Shown one piece after another: positions 52,888 to 64,000 of a stretch of 64,000 bases of DNA (position 1 is its first letter; each line of letters starts with the position of its first letter). The stretch lies in NCBI RefSeq assembly GCF_001522545.3, contig NC_031769.1:8608470-8672469 (forward strand), written 5' to 3'. A program made the position numbers and the translations under genes. This DNA is from Parus major (lineage: Eukaryota > Chordata > Aves > Passeriformes > Paridae). Below the pieces are notes generated by a model. That model was not told the DNA's origin. It saw only the letters and a program-made list of their open reading frames with translations, and searched no databases.

Positions 52888-55127
52888 CTCAGGTTGTTCC
52901 TGACAATGTCAGAGTTTTACTGGCCTTGCAGTTCAGACAAGTGCAATTCTGGTAGTGATGGGTTATCAGATTGACCTACCTGCCAGGGAAAAATAATAAA
53001 AAATAAAAAATGGTTTAAACCTATGTTGGTTTCTAAAGTGCATTTCCACATTTCTGCTGTGCCTGCATGTAATGTTTTACAAGTATATAAGTATATGGCA
53101 AGTGTGCAGCTGGAAGAGGAAAGATTTCTTAAAGGAGTAACCAGAGAGATAAAAAAATAACATGTAAAACAAACTTCACCTTTGCCATGTTTTGCTCCTC
53201 TTAACTAAGTCTAATACATGCTCATGAGGGCACAGCTGCTCCTTAATATGAATTGGCACAGAAGATTCACCACTGGCACAGCGAGAGCCACACAGCACAG
53301 GATGGGTTACAAATAAACCATAGCAACAATTGAATTAACCTGAAAGGCCCTGCAGAACGACATGGTGTATTTTGACTTTGTCTAACCAACCCAAAGCCTG
53401 ACCAGCTTCCAGCCAGTGCTCTTAAAGATAACTGCCACAAATGTTTCCTTTTTCACTCCCAGCGTTTATAGTTGCCTGGGGCCCAAAGTAGGCAAAAAAT
53501 GCAGTCCCAAGACAGCTGTAGTTTCTCAGGAAAGCTATACATTAAGGCTGTGTAGTCCACTATTTTATTGCCCTGCAGGACTGAAAACTGGAGATCATTT
53601 CTGCGAGAAATAAGAATTCCCAGCAGCCAGCAGGACTCAGCGTGCACTTCCAGCCTGGAGAGAAACAAAATAGCCACTAGTTTATGTCTAAAAATGTTAT
53701 TTTATCCCACTGTAAAGATTAGTATTGCTTCTCCCTAAGTCTGTGTAACTGCACTAATGGTAACAGAGTTTCTAAAAGCAGTCAGAGAAATGGGAAAAGT
53801 CCTAAAAATCTCAAATACTTTATTTTTTTCTCCACAAAAGGCAGCTATACACCAGAGGTGATGCAAGGATAAAGGAAGTATTTACCAAAGATGGCCATCA
53901 GTGACAAACTTTTTTTTTATAACATCATCAATCATGACAGTCAAAATTGCCAGTCATTACCCCCTCCTGATCTGAAAACTAAACTCACTGCTTTTTACCC
54001 ATTCTCAACTGAAAAAAAAATAAATTCCTCTTCAGCTCTGCTAGGAAGAACAAATGCAAATTTAGTGCACAAGTGTTAAAAAAGGATCTATAAAGAACAA
54101 AGCTGCTAAGTCACAATAGGTTATTAAGAGCCAAATCTTTGGTAATACAGAGAAACCCTACTAAATGATGGAAAAAAATAATATGTATGAGTTTCCTCGT
54201 GTCTCTGAGTACAGATGTTCTTTCTATCACATCACAAAAGCCTTCAAGGATTAAAAAATGGTCAATATTTCTACACTTTCACTGTATTGGTGTCATTGGA
54301 GATACTGGAAAAACTAACGGGGATTTAATACTTGGTACTGGTGGTCAGAGGTACACAGAAACATCATATTTTGGAGAAGACAGCAACAACAGCAAAAATG
54401 CACAATTTCTCTTGGGCTCTCTCATATCTCTCTGTACAGCTGTGCTCTCAGCTGGATCAGGGTTGTGCCCTGAGAGTGCCTGGCCAGAAGAGAGCTGCAG
54501 CCCTCTCTGCTCTCCCTGACCTGTCCTGTGGCACCAGTTCCACTAAATACCCTGCAGCAGCAGCAAGGGGTAAATGTGTGTGTCTGCATTCAAAACACTT
54601 CAAAGAACTTCCCTGGCCATTACTCAGCTTCCTGCATTTTCTTTTCCCAACCCATACAAGTACAGAAGGTCACTACTCTGCCTTGGACCTCTCCACCAAG
54701 CACCAGTCCGTCTGCAAGATGCACCATGAGAGCAGCACAGGACAAGTTCAAAGTAGGCCTATTTCTTAAATGGTCCCACTTCACATTCGGATTATTTTAA
54801 GACCTGGGGCATGAAGCTACAGGCATCTGATGAAACATTATTAGCTGTTTTATCACAGAATATTTTTTCCTCATGTAGCTCCTTTAGTTTTTGAGATTCC
54901 TGTTAACAACTTGTGCATCAACAACATTCTGCAGAAAGTGTTGCTTGTTGAAGTTGTATTCTGCTGACAGCTTTTCTTCTATTAGTCTTTTATTTTACAT
55001 ACTTAATATAACTGAAAATCTTTGCCCTGGTGCTTGGCCAAAGTTTTACTCTTTCTTCAGTTTCTCATTTTATGTACCTCTTTTTCTTCTTTTCTATACT
55101 ACTACTTGTTACTGTTTTAGAAGAAAT

Positions 55128-55290
55128 GTCTGTCTTTTCAATCTCTCTTCATATGAATTTTCCATGCCCTTAATCATTCTTGTCACATTTTCCTTGCTCC
55201 CTCCATTTGTGTTGTCCCTTTAGCAATGGAGTGACCAGAACTCACAGAAGCCTTGAGCATTGATTTATACTTAATTAACTTCTAAAGCCC
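55128..55290 (-). mobile_element. Old CR1/L3-type LINE fragment (C-terminal ORF2 region)
   Basis: The plus-strand text TCTTTTCAATCTCTCTTCAT, then CCATGCCCTTAATCATTCTT, then GGAGTGACCAGAACTCACAG and TGATTTATACTTAATTAA follows the order of antisense CR1/L3 consensus (TTTTAATCTCTCCTCATATG, ATCATTTTTGTTGCCCTTCT, GGGGCGACCAGAACTG, GGATTTATATAG). The copy is diverged, with the coding sense on the minus strand. Extension to the left (54900-55127) is possible but not clear. Confidence 0.68.
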
Positions 55291-58200
55291 TCAAAGAAGC
55301 AAACAAAATTCTTAGTTAACAATGCCTGCAGAGCAATTGGGTTGACCCAGACCTCCAAAAAGAAGCTGAAATTTGGAACAGCTTGCTAGGCAACCTTTAT
55401 GTATGTTTTAGCTTCACACCCAAGTGCTTTCCAGTGAGGTTAACTAGGAACTACAGCTCTTTATCTTGTTCTTGAGGGTGACAATAAACAGAATTTACAT
55501 GCTCAAATTCCCATGTTATTATACAGTACAGAGGGAGATGTATGACATAATTTCCCTATATAAGATAAATTTCTATGTGTACATTGTTTTGCTCCCAAAA
55601 ATACATTCAGCTCCATCACATTTCTCCTGCTATCTGATGTAAATAGCCAGCCACTGGCACCTTGTGCTGTGAGCCACTGCAGCAAAACCTCTTCCAGCAA
55701 ATCACACCATTTCACTCCACTCAAGGCATTTTTCTCTCCCAGAATGAACTCCAGTTGAGAAGCTGAGAAAAGGTAATCCAAGTTTCTTTTCCCCACACTG
55801 TCAGAAAGGCACCAACATAGTGAATTTTACCTTTGCATCTTTCCCTTGTTCTTTTCTTAGTAGTTAGCGGGAAAGATCAGTATGTTTCCAACACGTGAAT
55901 GCTCTCCCCAATACACTTCTGAAGACCAGGGGGATGTGGAGACCAGCAGTAGCAGAAAATAAATGAGTGGTGTTGGTCCTTGGGGCTCTAGTGCAGCCCA
56001 CATCAAACCAGGCACCTCTGCTGCTGTCAGCATGACCAAGGACAGGGCTTCCAACCTGCATGGAGTGCACATGGCCCCCGAGGTCAAGGCAGCACTTGAC
56101 GAGGGGAAAAAGAGTGATTTTAATCAGCCAAGCTAAGCATGTAATCCCAGTACCAAAAGTGAGTTTTATCAGGATAATGTTGAGCTGTTCTCACTTTGGA
56201 GGGCAAGATCAGCCGTTTCTGAGATCTCTTGAGAGGCTGCCAGAACGTGGTTCTGCAAAACAACAGCCGCCCTATGTAAAAGGAAAAACCTGGAATCATC
56301 AAGAAGCCTGCAACTATGTCAGCTAGAGAGGAAAACAGAAAAATAAAAACTGCACTGAAATTCAACAGGGTTTTATCAATATGAAAGATTAAAAATTTAA
56401 AAAAACCTATTGCCCTGGTCAAAATCTGTGCTTGTTCAGGATGCAGTCATCCCAAACAACCATCAATAAAACACCACTCATTTGTCTTTAGCAAAAAGTA
56501 CAGAAACGGGTCAACAAAGCTAGAGAAAACCTCATGGATTTTCTCATCTGGATAAGCCACTTACACTAAATTTGATTTTCTCCTATTCAATAGCTATTCT
56601 CTCTAACCCTCCAAATTAATTTTGTTTCTTTGAAGGATTTAAGTTTTAGGAACATCCTTTTATAGTCTCCCTTCTTCAGTCTTGGTTTGGTTGTTTGCTG
56701 AGAATACAAGTGATGAAAACTGAGAGCCTGAACTGGAATGGGAAGAGCTGCAGTAATGCCCCAATTGAATTCAGGTCCAGGGACAGACACTGATGTTATT
56801 AGACACTAGAACACATAACAGAAAAAAACACAGAACAAAGAAGTCAGGTGAACTCAGTCCTTTATCATGCCTCACTGGTGTGCATTAAATCACTCAGATT
56901 ATCTTTTACAGTTCTTTAAACTGCTAGAAATAATTTAGATCTCTGTTGTGCATGAAATTAAAAAGAAAGAAAATATCTTGGATAGAAGGCCCCCATCCCT
57001 GGAGCAAAAGCTTTTATTCTGTTGAGAGAAATGAAACTGGGCCTCTTGTCCAGCCAACACAAATCACACCCTCAATGTCTGACTTGTTGTAGCTCAGCAC
57101 ACAGGCCTTGCATGGATCTCCTTGCCCTCACATGTCACACACACTCATGAGGCTGTTTGGGATGACACATCCCACTTGTGCCCTTACGAAGACTGGAGCA
57201 GCAATGGCCCCAGGAAAGCTCCAGCCTGCTCAAACCAAACTTGTCTTATAGCTTATATCACAATAGAACAAGCAAAACTATCAGTCTGCTCTGAATATCC
57301 CACTTGGCAACTTCCCTACAACAGTCCCTACAGGACTACAGGCAGAGGAAAGTTGAGGATTTGAGACTCACTTTTGTTCATGCGTCCCACAAAGCAGCCA
57401 AGCCCATATGGGCTCACCAGGGTAAAACCTCAGGTGACTGTGGTCAGCCTCAAACCCTTCCCAGAGGTGAAGCACACAGTGCAGGAGGGACAAGGACCCT
57501 TGGAGGTAAGATGTTGCTGTTTTGGGCAGGACACAGACCTGCTCTGCCCACCTGGCCAAGCACAGCACAGCCTCCCTGCACGTGCGGAGGAGAAAGGAAA
57601 TGACACATTCCCCGTTCCTCTTCCACTGCCCACCCTGTGAGACTGGTGTGCAGGAGGAACAGATGTACCAAGAAGAAAGCAGTAGGAAAAATGCTTTTAT
57701 ATACCTTACAGGCTTCACAGAATAAACTGCAACCTGTTCCTGCTCACAGGCAACATGGTCCTACAAGAACTGACAAACATCATCTACCACAGTTCTTTAT
57801 GTACACAAAATTATTTCTACTCCCTTTCAGAGGCCCTGGTATAAGATTTATCCTTCAAAAAAAAATCCCAAAACTTTCCAGTTAAAAACTTAGTATTTTT
57901 TCCTTCTAGTGCAGCACTCTGGAGGAATATGAAAGGATCAGCAAGCCAGATTGCAGTGTTAGCTGCTGAGCATTCAGAGAATATACAATAGAAAAATGTG
58001 TCAAATCTGAAACATGATAACAGAGCTACTGCAAAAGAAAAAGGAAAATCCTAAAACTGAAAAAAGGGTAGAAGTGTGTAGGAAAGACAGGCCTGATTAT
58101 CCTCTACATTACACAGGGGTGGAAAAAAAAAAGGCACTGAAGACAGTATAGTTATTCCAGAAAGAGATTGGGACACTTGAGATGATGTACGGCCTGGGAC

Positions 58201-61200
58201 TGCAAATCAAATACTCTCCAGCCCATTAGGCAAGGCTGTGGTTATCTTTGGCTTCTTTATAATGTACAGGCACTGGGACATAATCAATTTACCAGGGGGA
58301 GACAATCCATTGTACTTATCCAGAACCAGCCCACGCTCAGCTGGCAAACAGCCTGTGGCACTACAGGGATGGGTGAAAGGAGCTCTGAAGCAGGAGTAGA
58401 ATGCTCAGGAGCTGGGCCCTCGGGAGCAGGAGCCTGGACCTTGGTGGTCCAGGACAGGGAGTTATGGCAGATAAAGCAACAATATTTCTCACCCTCTAAA
58501 ACCAGGTGGCTACAGCCAAATTATTAATAAAAACTGTTTGTTGAATTAATTTATTTATTTTTCATTGTTTGTGCTTATTCTGCTAAGAAACCGGAGAAAG
58601 TTGGGTGGCCCGACCTGAAATAGTGCCAGGACCATTTGAAATATTTACCAGTTTAATTTACCAGGCAAGATACAGCCTGTGAGTCCAGAGCACCTCCAGC
58701 ACATTTTCTAAGAAATGCCTGTTTGGGTAAGGACTCTGGATTTCCCAGTAATTAAAAATGAGTCACTAAATTAATTTCACCTCCTACTATTTTTACTTAG
58801 CATTTTCTTACATCCTAGATACACAGAAATTATACTGTGGGATGCTTGGGGCATGTTTGTCCTTGTTTCACTAAACACCAAGCTCAAACATCGTACTTTT
58901 GAAAAATAAACAAAGTTGGCTAAGAGGAGAGGGTCAGCAAAACCAGCACAATCACTCTGCCACTTTGAACTAGTCCTACCCAGAAAAATGGACAACTACT
59001 TGAAAAAAATAGTCTTTTAATGAAAATATAGACCTGCATGGCATCTTCTCATCCAAGCACTCCAGGACTTGCTATATGTTCGTTTTCCTTCCACACTTGC
59101 AGAAAACCTTTCTCTCACCTGCCCGCTCTAATGTAAGGAGTATTTTACTCCTAGGTGTTGCTGCACTGCCACTGCTGCAGCAGCCCAGGGTCTGGGCTGT
59201 GAAGGTGAACGTTCTTTAGTAAGGGCTAGTCCATTTCTCCAGCACTGAGCAATTCACAGAAGTTATTAATGTAGAGGGGAAAAGGCTGGGGGAGAGCCAT
59301 CAGTACCAAGCCCAGTAAGTCCCTTTCCTATGGCCTGTGGCTCCCCCAGGGCTGCCCCTCAGCTGGGCTGTGTGTGCTGGAGCAGAGGGGAAGAGCAGGG
59401 ACAGGAGGTGACAGGAGAGCCCTGCTCATCGAGACACACACCACAAGCTCAAATAAAGACTTCCAGAAGTGCCCTCTGAAATCTCTGCCATCAAGCTCCA
59501 GCCCTTAAACGGGCACTTCTCACTGAGCAGTATTTTGAAGTTGATTTTAAATGCTGTGTTAGCAAGTACACCCCTATTTATTTGTATCCTGATTTATTGT
59601 CCAAGCAAGTTTGATAAATTTCTGCTGATTTATAAATTCATACAGTATTTTGTAATGCTATTTTAAACACTGCTACCATTTAACTAAATTTTATGGCTAC
59701 CACAGGAAGCAAGGTTAGGGAAAAACAGGGTCCACTACACCACAGGAATTGTGGCTAGCTCTGAACACAAATCAGATAAAAAATTGACTAAAAGTTAAAT
59801 CCAGATTTGTACACATCCTGTTTTGCTTCATTCTGCTTTGGCCATCCACTGTCTGACTTCAATGAAGTGTTTGAACACAAGGCAAACTCTTCTTCTAATT
59901 ACCTTGAAACACTCCTCCCTTCTTTTCCTCTCCCAGAATTGCTATGTGTGACTAATGTGAATTCTGTGTAGTCACACATATTTTGTACACTGTGAAAACT
60001 GTCTCACCTTCAAGTACAGTGGTTTATGTAACTACTGTACGTACAAAGTATCTGCAGGTTCCTGAGAATTTATTCTGAGACAAAATGCTAATCAAAGAGA
60101 TGAAATTGTTCACATAATACACAAAAAGCAGACGTAAACAGACAAGAACAACTATTCTAATTCATATACCACGCCTTGTATGCTTTATCACAAACAATTA
60201 CAGTTTGTCCTGTAGCTTTATAGTCATGAGATAATTTCTTTTTGCCTCTTTAAATAAGGACACAGGAAAAGAAAAGATTAAAAATGCATTATGCCCTTTG
60301 TTTTCCCAGAAGAGAACACAAGCGAGCCCTTCACAGTGTTCTGCCTTAAGGCAAAAATTTCATCTATCCAAAATCCTTACAAAATGTATTCCTTCTGAAA
60401 TGTTTACTAAATACTCATGCACTGAATAACCTCATCCTCAGTGATATCTTTGTGTTTAAGTGTATGAGGGTCCTTGAAAATTAAGTTTTATAAAGACAGA
60501 AGGACATATACTTTATGATATGGATGATCCCCAATTTACCAGCTTTCCTTAGTACTAAGCGTGATGTTAATTGGAATATTACTGAGAACTTGATGAATAA
60601 GAACAGCAAAATTTTCCTCTCCGCCCCCCAGTTCCTGTTTTACTTTGTCCACAAAATCACAGTTTCTAAGGAGTTGATATACACTATTACCATACCATTA
60701 AGGTCTAATATTATAATAACAAGTTGGCTTTTGAATTTCAGTCTAGAGTGTAAAATATTAAGCCATATTAGACGTAATGAGTTATCTGTATTTAAATACA
60801 CAAACCACGCATGATGGTTAAGTAGAGGGTTTGTCTCCAGCAGATTCTTTCAGTTGGAGCCTTTTAAAATATTTGCAGCAAAATATTTATTGTAATTGTT
60901 GCAAATAGTGTGTTCTTAACATCTCCAATAAAAAATACCAGCGGGATCAAATCTGTAAGAGCACAGAGAAGTTCTTTGGGGCTTTGAATCCAGCAGGATC
61001 ATGTAATTAATAAGACTGTATTTGACAAAGGAATATATAATTTATACATAATACAATACATGTAATAATGTAGAATTTAACATATAATTTACAATTATAT
61101 GCCTGCCAAATCAAGTTAATTGGACAAGTTTTTAAAACAGCTGATGATGTAATACATCTGCATGTAACCTTGAATACTTCAGGCAGTTTAAGAAAGAGCT

Positions 61201-64000
61201 TCATTGTAAACTGTTTGGTCTTTTCCTCCTCACTTTTTAAAGGGAGTCCTTTTGGCTGAGATGAAGGAAAATTAAAAAGAATGTTATTGACATAAAATAT
61301 TAAAAGGTGAGCTTGCTGAAGCCAGCTTCAGAGCATTTTAACTTTTGCCTTTTAATTCCATTATGGACAAGGTTTTCCTGAGCAGTGTCAGTGATGCAGA
61401 AGACCATGCTCATAGGAAAGTTCTGCAGTGCAAAGTATAAAATATGCTGCTGATTTAACATGCACACCCCAGCGTTCCCCGCACGGGTCAAAAGCCAGGG
61501 TTCAGCTGGACTCACAAATACATCACCCCAAATCAAACAGAGCATCCCTAAATCGTAGCAGTCACTACCACACACTCATTACATTAATAAATTGCTCACT
61601 AATGGGAGCAGTGACAAGTAAGATGTGCACTTAGTGGCCCTGTTTGCTGCTCGCTCCTGATGCCTGAATGCCCGTTTTTCCCTGGGTTATGTTCTAAAGT
61701 CTTCAAAGTGCATGAAGAAAATCTGCTCAGTGCTGTGAAATAAATCAAAGAGTGTCTGCTGAAAATTCCTAAAACGCTTCTGCCCTAATCTCCTGGACCA
61801 GAGTGGGCTTGCAGAATGCTAAACTTGCTTTTCAAAGAAGATCAAAGCAACGGCAGCAACAATTAAAAACAGGGGTGCAGGTGCACGCATGCGCTGGGGC
61901 TCCGTGGAGGCACCAAGAGCCTCTTTTTAGTCATCCCTGAATGCTAACACTGACTTATCTAATCATTACACGTGTGGTTTGAAAGGACAGGAGATGTGCT
62001 TGTGAGAGACACAAAAACTGTCCGCCTTTATGTACAAAACGTAACATTTTACAAGCCACACTATTTCCATTAATTTTGAATACCTCCTCAGCTACTGTCT
62101 AATTAAACCAGCCTATAATTTTGTTGTTTAGTGATTCAAAGATAACTGAAGTTGCAATTGTGTATCTATCCTTCCTCCTGTTACTTAGTCTTTCAATAGG
62201 GTTTCCCTGCTTCAACACTTGGAGGGCCAGCTGCTTGCCTTACCCAGCACCTGAATAACCAGGTTTGGCAGCTTATCAGGAGCACTGCAGTGATTTAATT
62301 TGCCTGCTTCAACTTTTATACAGTACTGGCTGTCCTGCCCAAGACATGTCCCTTCTTCACGCAGTTACACAAGAAATACTTGTGTTAGTAGCTAAGTGTA
62401 AGGAGTGCTCATGCCTGAGGGAGGGTGATGTAGCATGACAAGTGCTACGCCTCCAGCACTGGGGGAGACTTAGCAGCCAACCTGCTATTTCCCTGATAAT
62501 ATGGTTTGTCTGTTTTCCCCTTCTCAAGGTGGCATTTCACTGCACAAACCAGAAAGGGAAGGAAAAAAAAAACCCAAGCCCACCCAAAAAATAGCCATGG
62601 GAAAAACTCTTCAAAGTTCACAGGATGAGTAAGGAAGGAGTAAAACCCTGAATGAACTCTCCTGGCTGAACTGGGTTAGGATGAAAAATGCTTCTGCTAA
62701 ATGCTGAAAATTTAGGTCAGTGTTGTTTATGTGAAGATATAAACCACTGACATTTGGAGAAGCATGTGAATCAAAGTGATATTTCTGTGTTTTCTCTGAA
62801 TCATATTGGGCCACAAGGCCCTTTTATACCGACCAATTTCTCCCCGTTCAAATAAAAGAAAAATAAATTTGAATTGTCATGTCAGCTGTAAGCAGCAACA
62901 CGAGTACCGTGCTTTAAAGCCTCGTGGCAGCAGCCCCTGAAATATTCCATATTTTTAAAAAACATTGAGTTAACTGAGTGGCTACTTGGGAAACATATAA
63001 CAGAGGAGAACCAAGTAGGTACAGCTTTGAAAGCTGCCTGCTTCTTTCCTTCCCCCATACAAATACAGGTTGCACTATTTCCCTACAAGAGAAGATGAGG
63101 AAAAAGATAGTGGATGCCTTTCTGGGACCTAATTGATGTTATCCAAAGCACACATCACACCAGATATCCATTACATTTAACACAGCTCAACATAAGGCGA
63201 TTCTGACAAAGCGAATAGGCTCAATCCTATTTCTCTCCAAATCCATGTGAATAGTTTATTATATACAGACCCAGCCTCAGTGATTCATTTTGATAAAATA
63301 CTACTTAGCAGCATCAGAACTGCCTGAGCATTTTGTCTGCCTATACTAGGGCTTCCTACTGCTGCCATTGAAACAAATGGCAGAATTCCCATTTACTTCC
63401 ATGGGAGGAGAGCCAAGCTCTTAGAAACCTTTGTTTTTAAGGAAAAACGTTTTTCCTCCCACTCATGACTACAGTTCTCCTGAAAACCCAATGGAACTGT
63501 TTAAGAAGTCAGGTGGTTAGGACTAGGCCCAGAGGTCAGGAACAAAGAATATTAATACAGTCTTGCAATTGAAAAACTGAGCAGCAACCTTGAAGCATTG
63601 TTGTTGTTGTTTTTAAAACAGAAAATGTCATTCTCAGATCTAAATATGAATATTTAAAAATATATATAAATCTGTGAAGAAAAAAGGAAGCACACATTTC
63701 ATTCAGTGTCTGGATTACAGATTCTTATTAAACAAACCGAGCTCATTATAAAATCAATATCAACCACTACACTCCCAGGAGAAATGGCAAAAAAGGTCAC
63801 TCCAAGAAATTCAAACAATTTTCCTGCTGGAAGGGCACGATTTTAATTACAGATACTATTAATTAGAGCTGTCAGTAGGAAGATTGTCCTGTTAATTATC
63901 ACAAATTCAGTTTCAAGTGTAGTTTTGGAACCTGGAGGGCTTTTCAAAAAAATTAAGAATTCCTGTATTCACAATTAATGAAAGAAAAAAAGCCTACCTA

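Larger units (their letters stand above)
44999..64000 (-). other. PTPRN2: PTPRN2 intron (partial) upstream of the juxtamembrane exon
   Basis: No coding exon could be recognised in these 19 kb. The transmembrane-coding exon that should precede ELCRQR was sought by its expected ending (a YQ-like codon pair before a GT donor) and not found, so the intron probably extends beyond the window. Contents seen: a CA/TG tract at 46482-46510, T-rich tracts at 45294-45304, 50929-50954 and 52874-52887, an old CR1/L3-like fragment around 55128-55290, and AT-rich, TAATTA-containing stretches at 51160-51480, 61640-62180 and 63820-63910 that may be conserved noncoding DNA. GC-richer patches around 54330-54770 and 57300-57720 hold overlapping open frames on both strands with no recognisable protein. 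The rest is unremarkable unique sequence. Confidence 0.85.

Noticed and set aside
52840..52900. Pyrimidine tract plus CTCAGG as a plus-strand splice acceptor
   Set aside because: It is antisense to the only gene seen, and no open exon with a donor follows.
54332..54769. 145-codon open frame overlapping two other open frames on the same strand
   Set aside because: A GC-richer patch with few stop codons keeps several frames open at once; composition explains it better than coding.
57300..57720. Cluster of overlapping open frames on both strands
   Set aside because: Both strands and several frames are open together, which is a base-composition effect; no domain seen.
1..64000. miR-153-2, which lies in a PTPRN2 intron in mammals
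   Set aside because: The mature sequence core (TTGCATAGTCAC or its reverse complement) was looked for and not seen; the hairpin is probably in an intron outside this window.
45001..64000. Transmembrane/juxtamembrane exon that should precede ELCRQR
   Set aside because: No stretch on the minus strand could be recognised as the hydrophobic segment followed by a proper donor; the exon is probably beyond 64000.
1..64000. CRISPR arrays, operons, ribosome binding sites, prokaryotic or phage modules
   Set aside because: The sequence is vertebrate intron/exon DNA; no direct-repeat/spacer pattern or tightly packed long open frames exist.
1..64000. tRNA, rRNA or other structural RNA genes
   Set aside because: No GGTTCRANNCC-type B box with a matching cloverleaf and no rRNA core sequence was found by reading both strands.

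Overview
The window is vertebrate nuclear DNA, almost certainly from a bird. It is AT-rich, has no prokaryote-style gene packing, and carries small exons with GT-AG splice sites separated by introns of 7 to more than 20 kb. The interspersed repeats are mainly CR1 LINE 3' ends, including the typical avian tail (a CR1 ORF2 C-terminus followed by a GATTCTGTG-like terminus). Bird order cannot be decided from the sequence.

One gene is recognisable: PTPRN2 (phogrin / IA-2 beta, receptor-type protein tyrosine phosphatase N2), on the minus strand. Four consecutive coding exons are present, in transcript order 44998-44804, 21541-21394, 14347-14274 and 6110-6033. They join in frame to 495 nt (165 codons), with phases 0/0, 0/1, 1/0 and 0/0. 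They encode the cytoplasmic juxtamembrane segment and the first third of the PTP-like domain, up to the motif ending ADFWQ. The transmembrane exon and all luminal exons should lie beyond 64000. The exons with the WPD-loop and P-loop equivalents should lie before position 1.

Everything else is intron. 44999-64000 is part of the intron upstream of the first exon here. 21542-44803 is a 23.3 kb intron holding most of the recognisable repeats. 14348-21393 and 6111-14273 are introns of 7.0 and 8.2 kb. 1-6032 is part of the next intron. Repeats include three CR1 3' ends or tails, two older CR1/L3-like pieces (one with a degraded reverse-transcriptase motif), two ancient MIR/L3-like tails, one hAT-Charlie-like element with terminal inverted repeats and a decayed target duplication, a 39-bp minisatellite, CA/TG tracts and homopolymers. 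Several AT-rich stretches dense in homeodomain-like TAATTA words are candidate conserved noncoding elements.

No second gene, structural RNA, CRISPR array or novel system could be supported. The longest open frames (about 110-162 codons) look like chance intronic frames. The most useful observations are the exon/phase structure, the phosphotyrosine-loop change (KNRS instead of KNRY), the hAT element, the REST half-site cluster and the candidate conserved elements.
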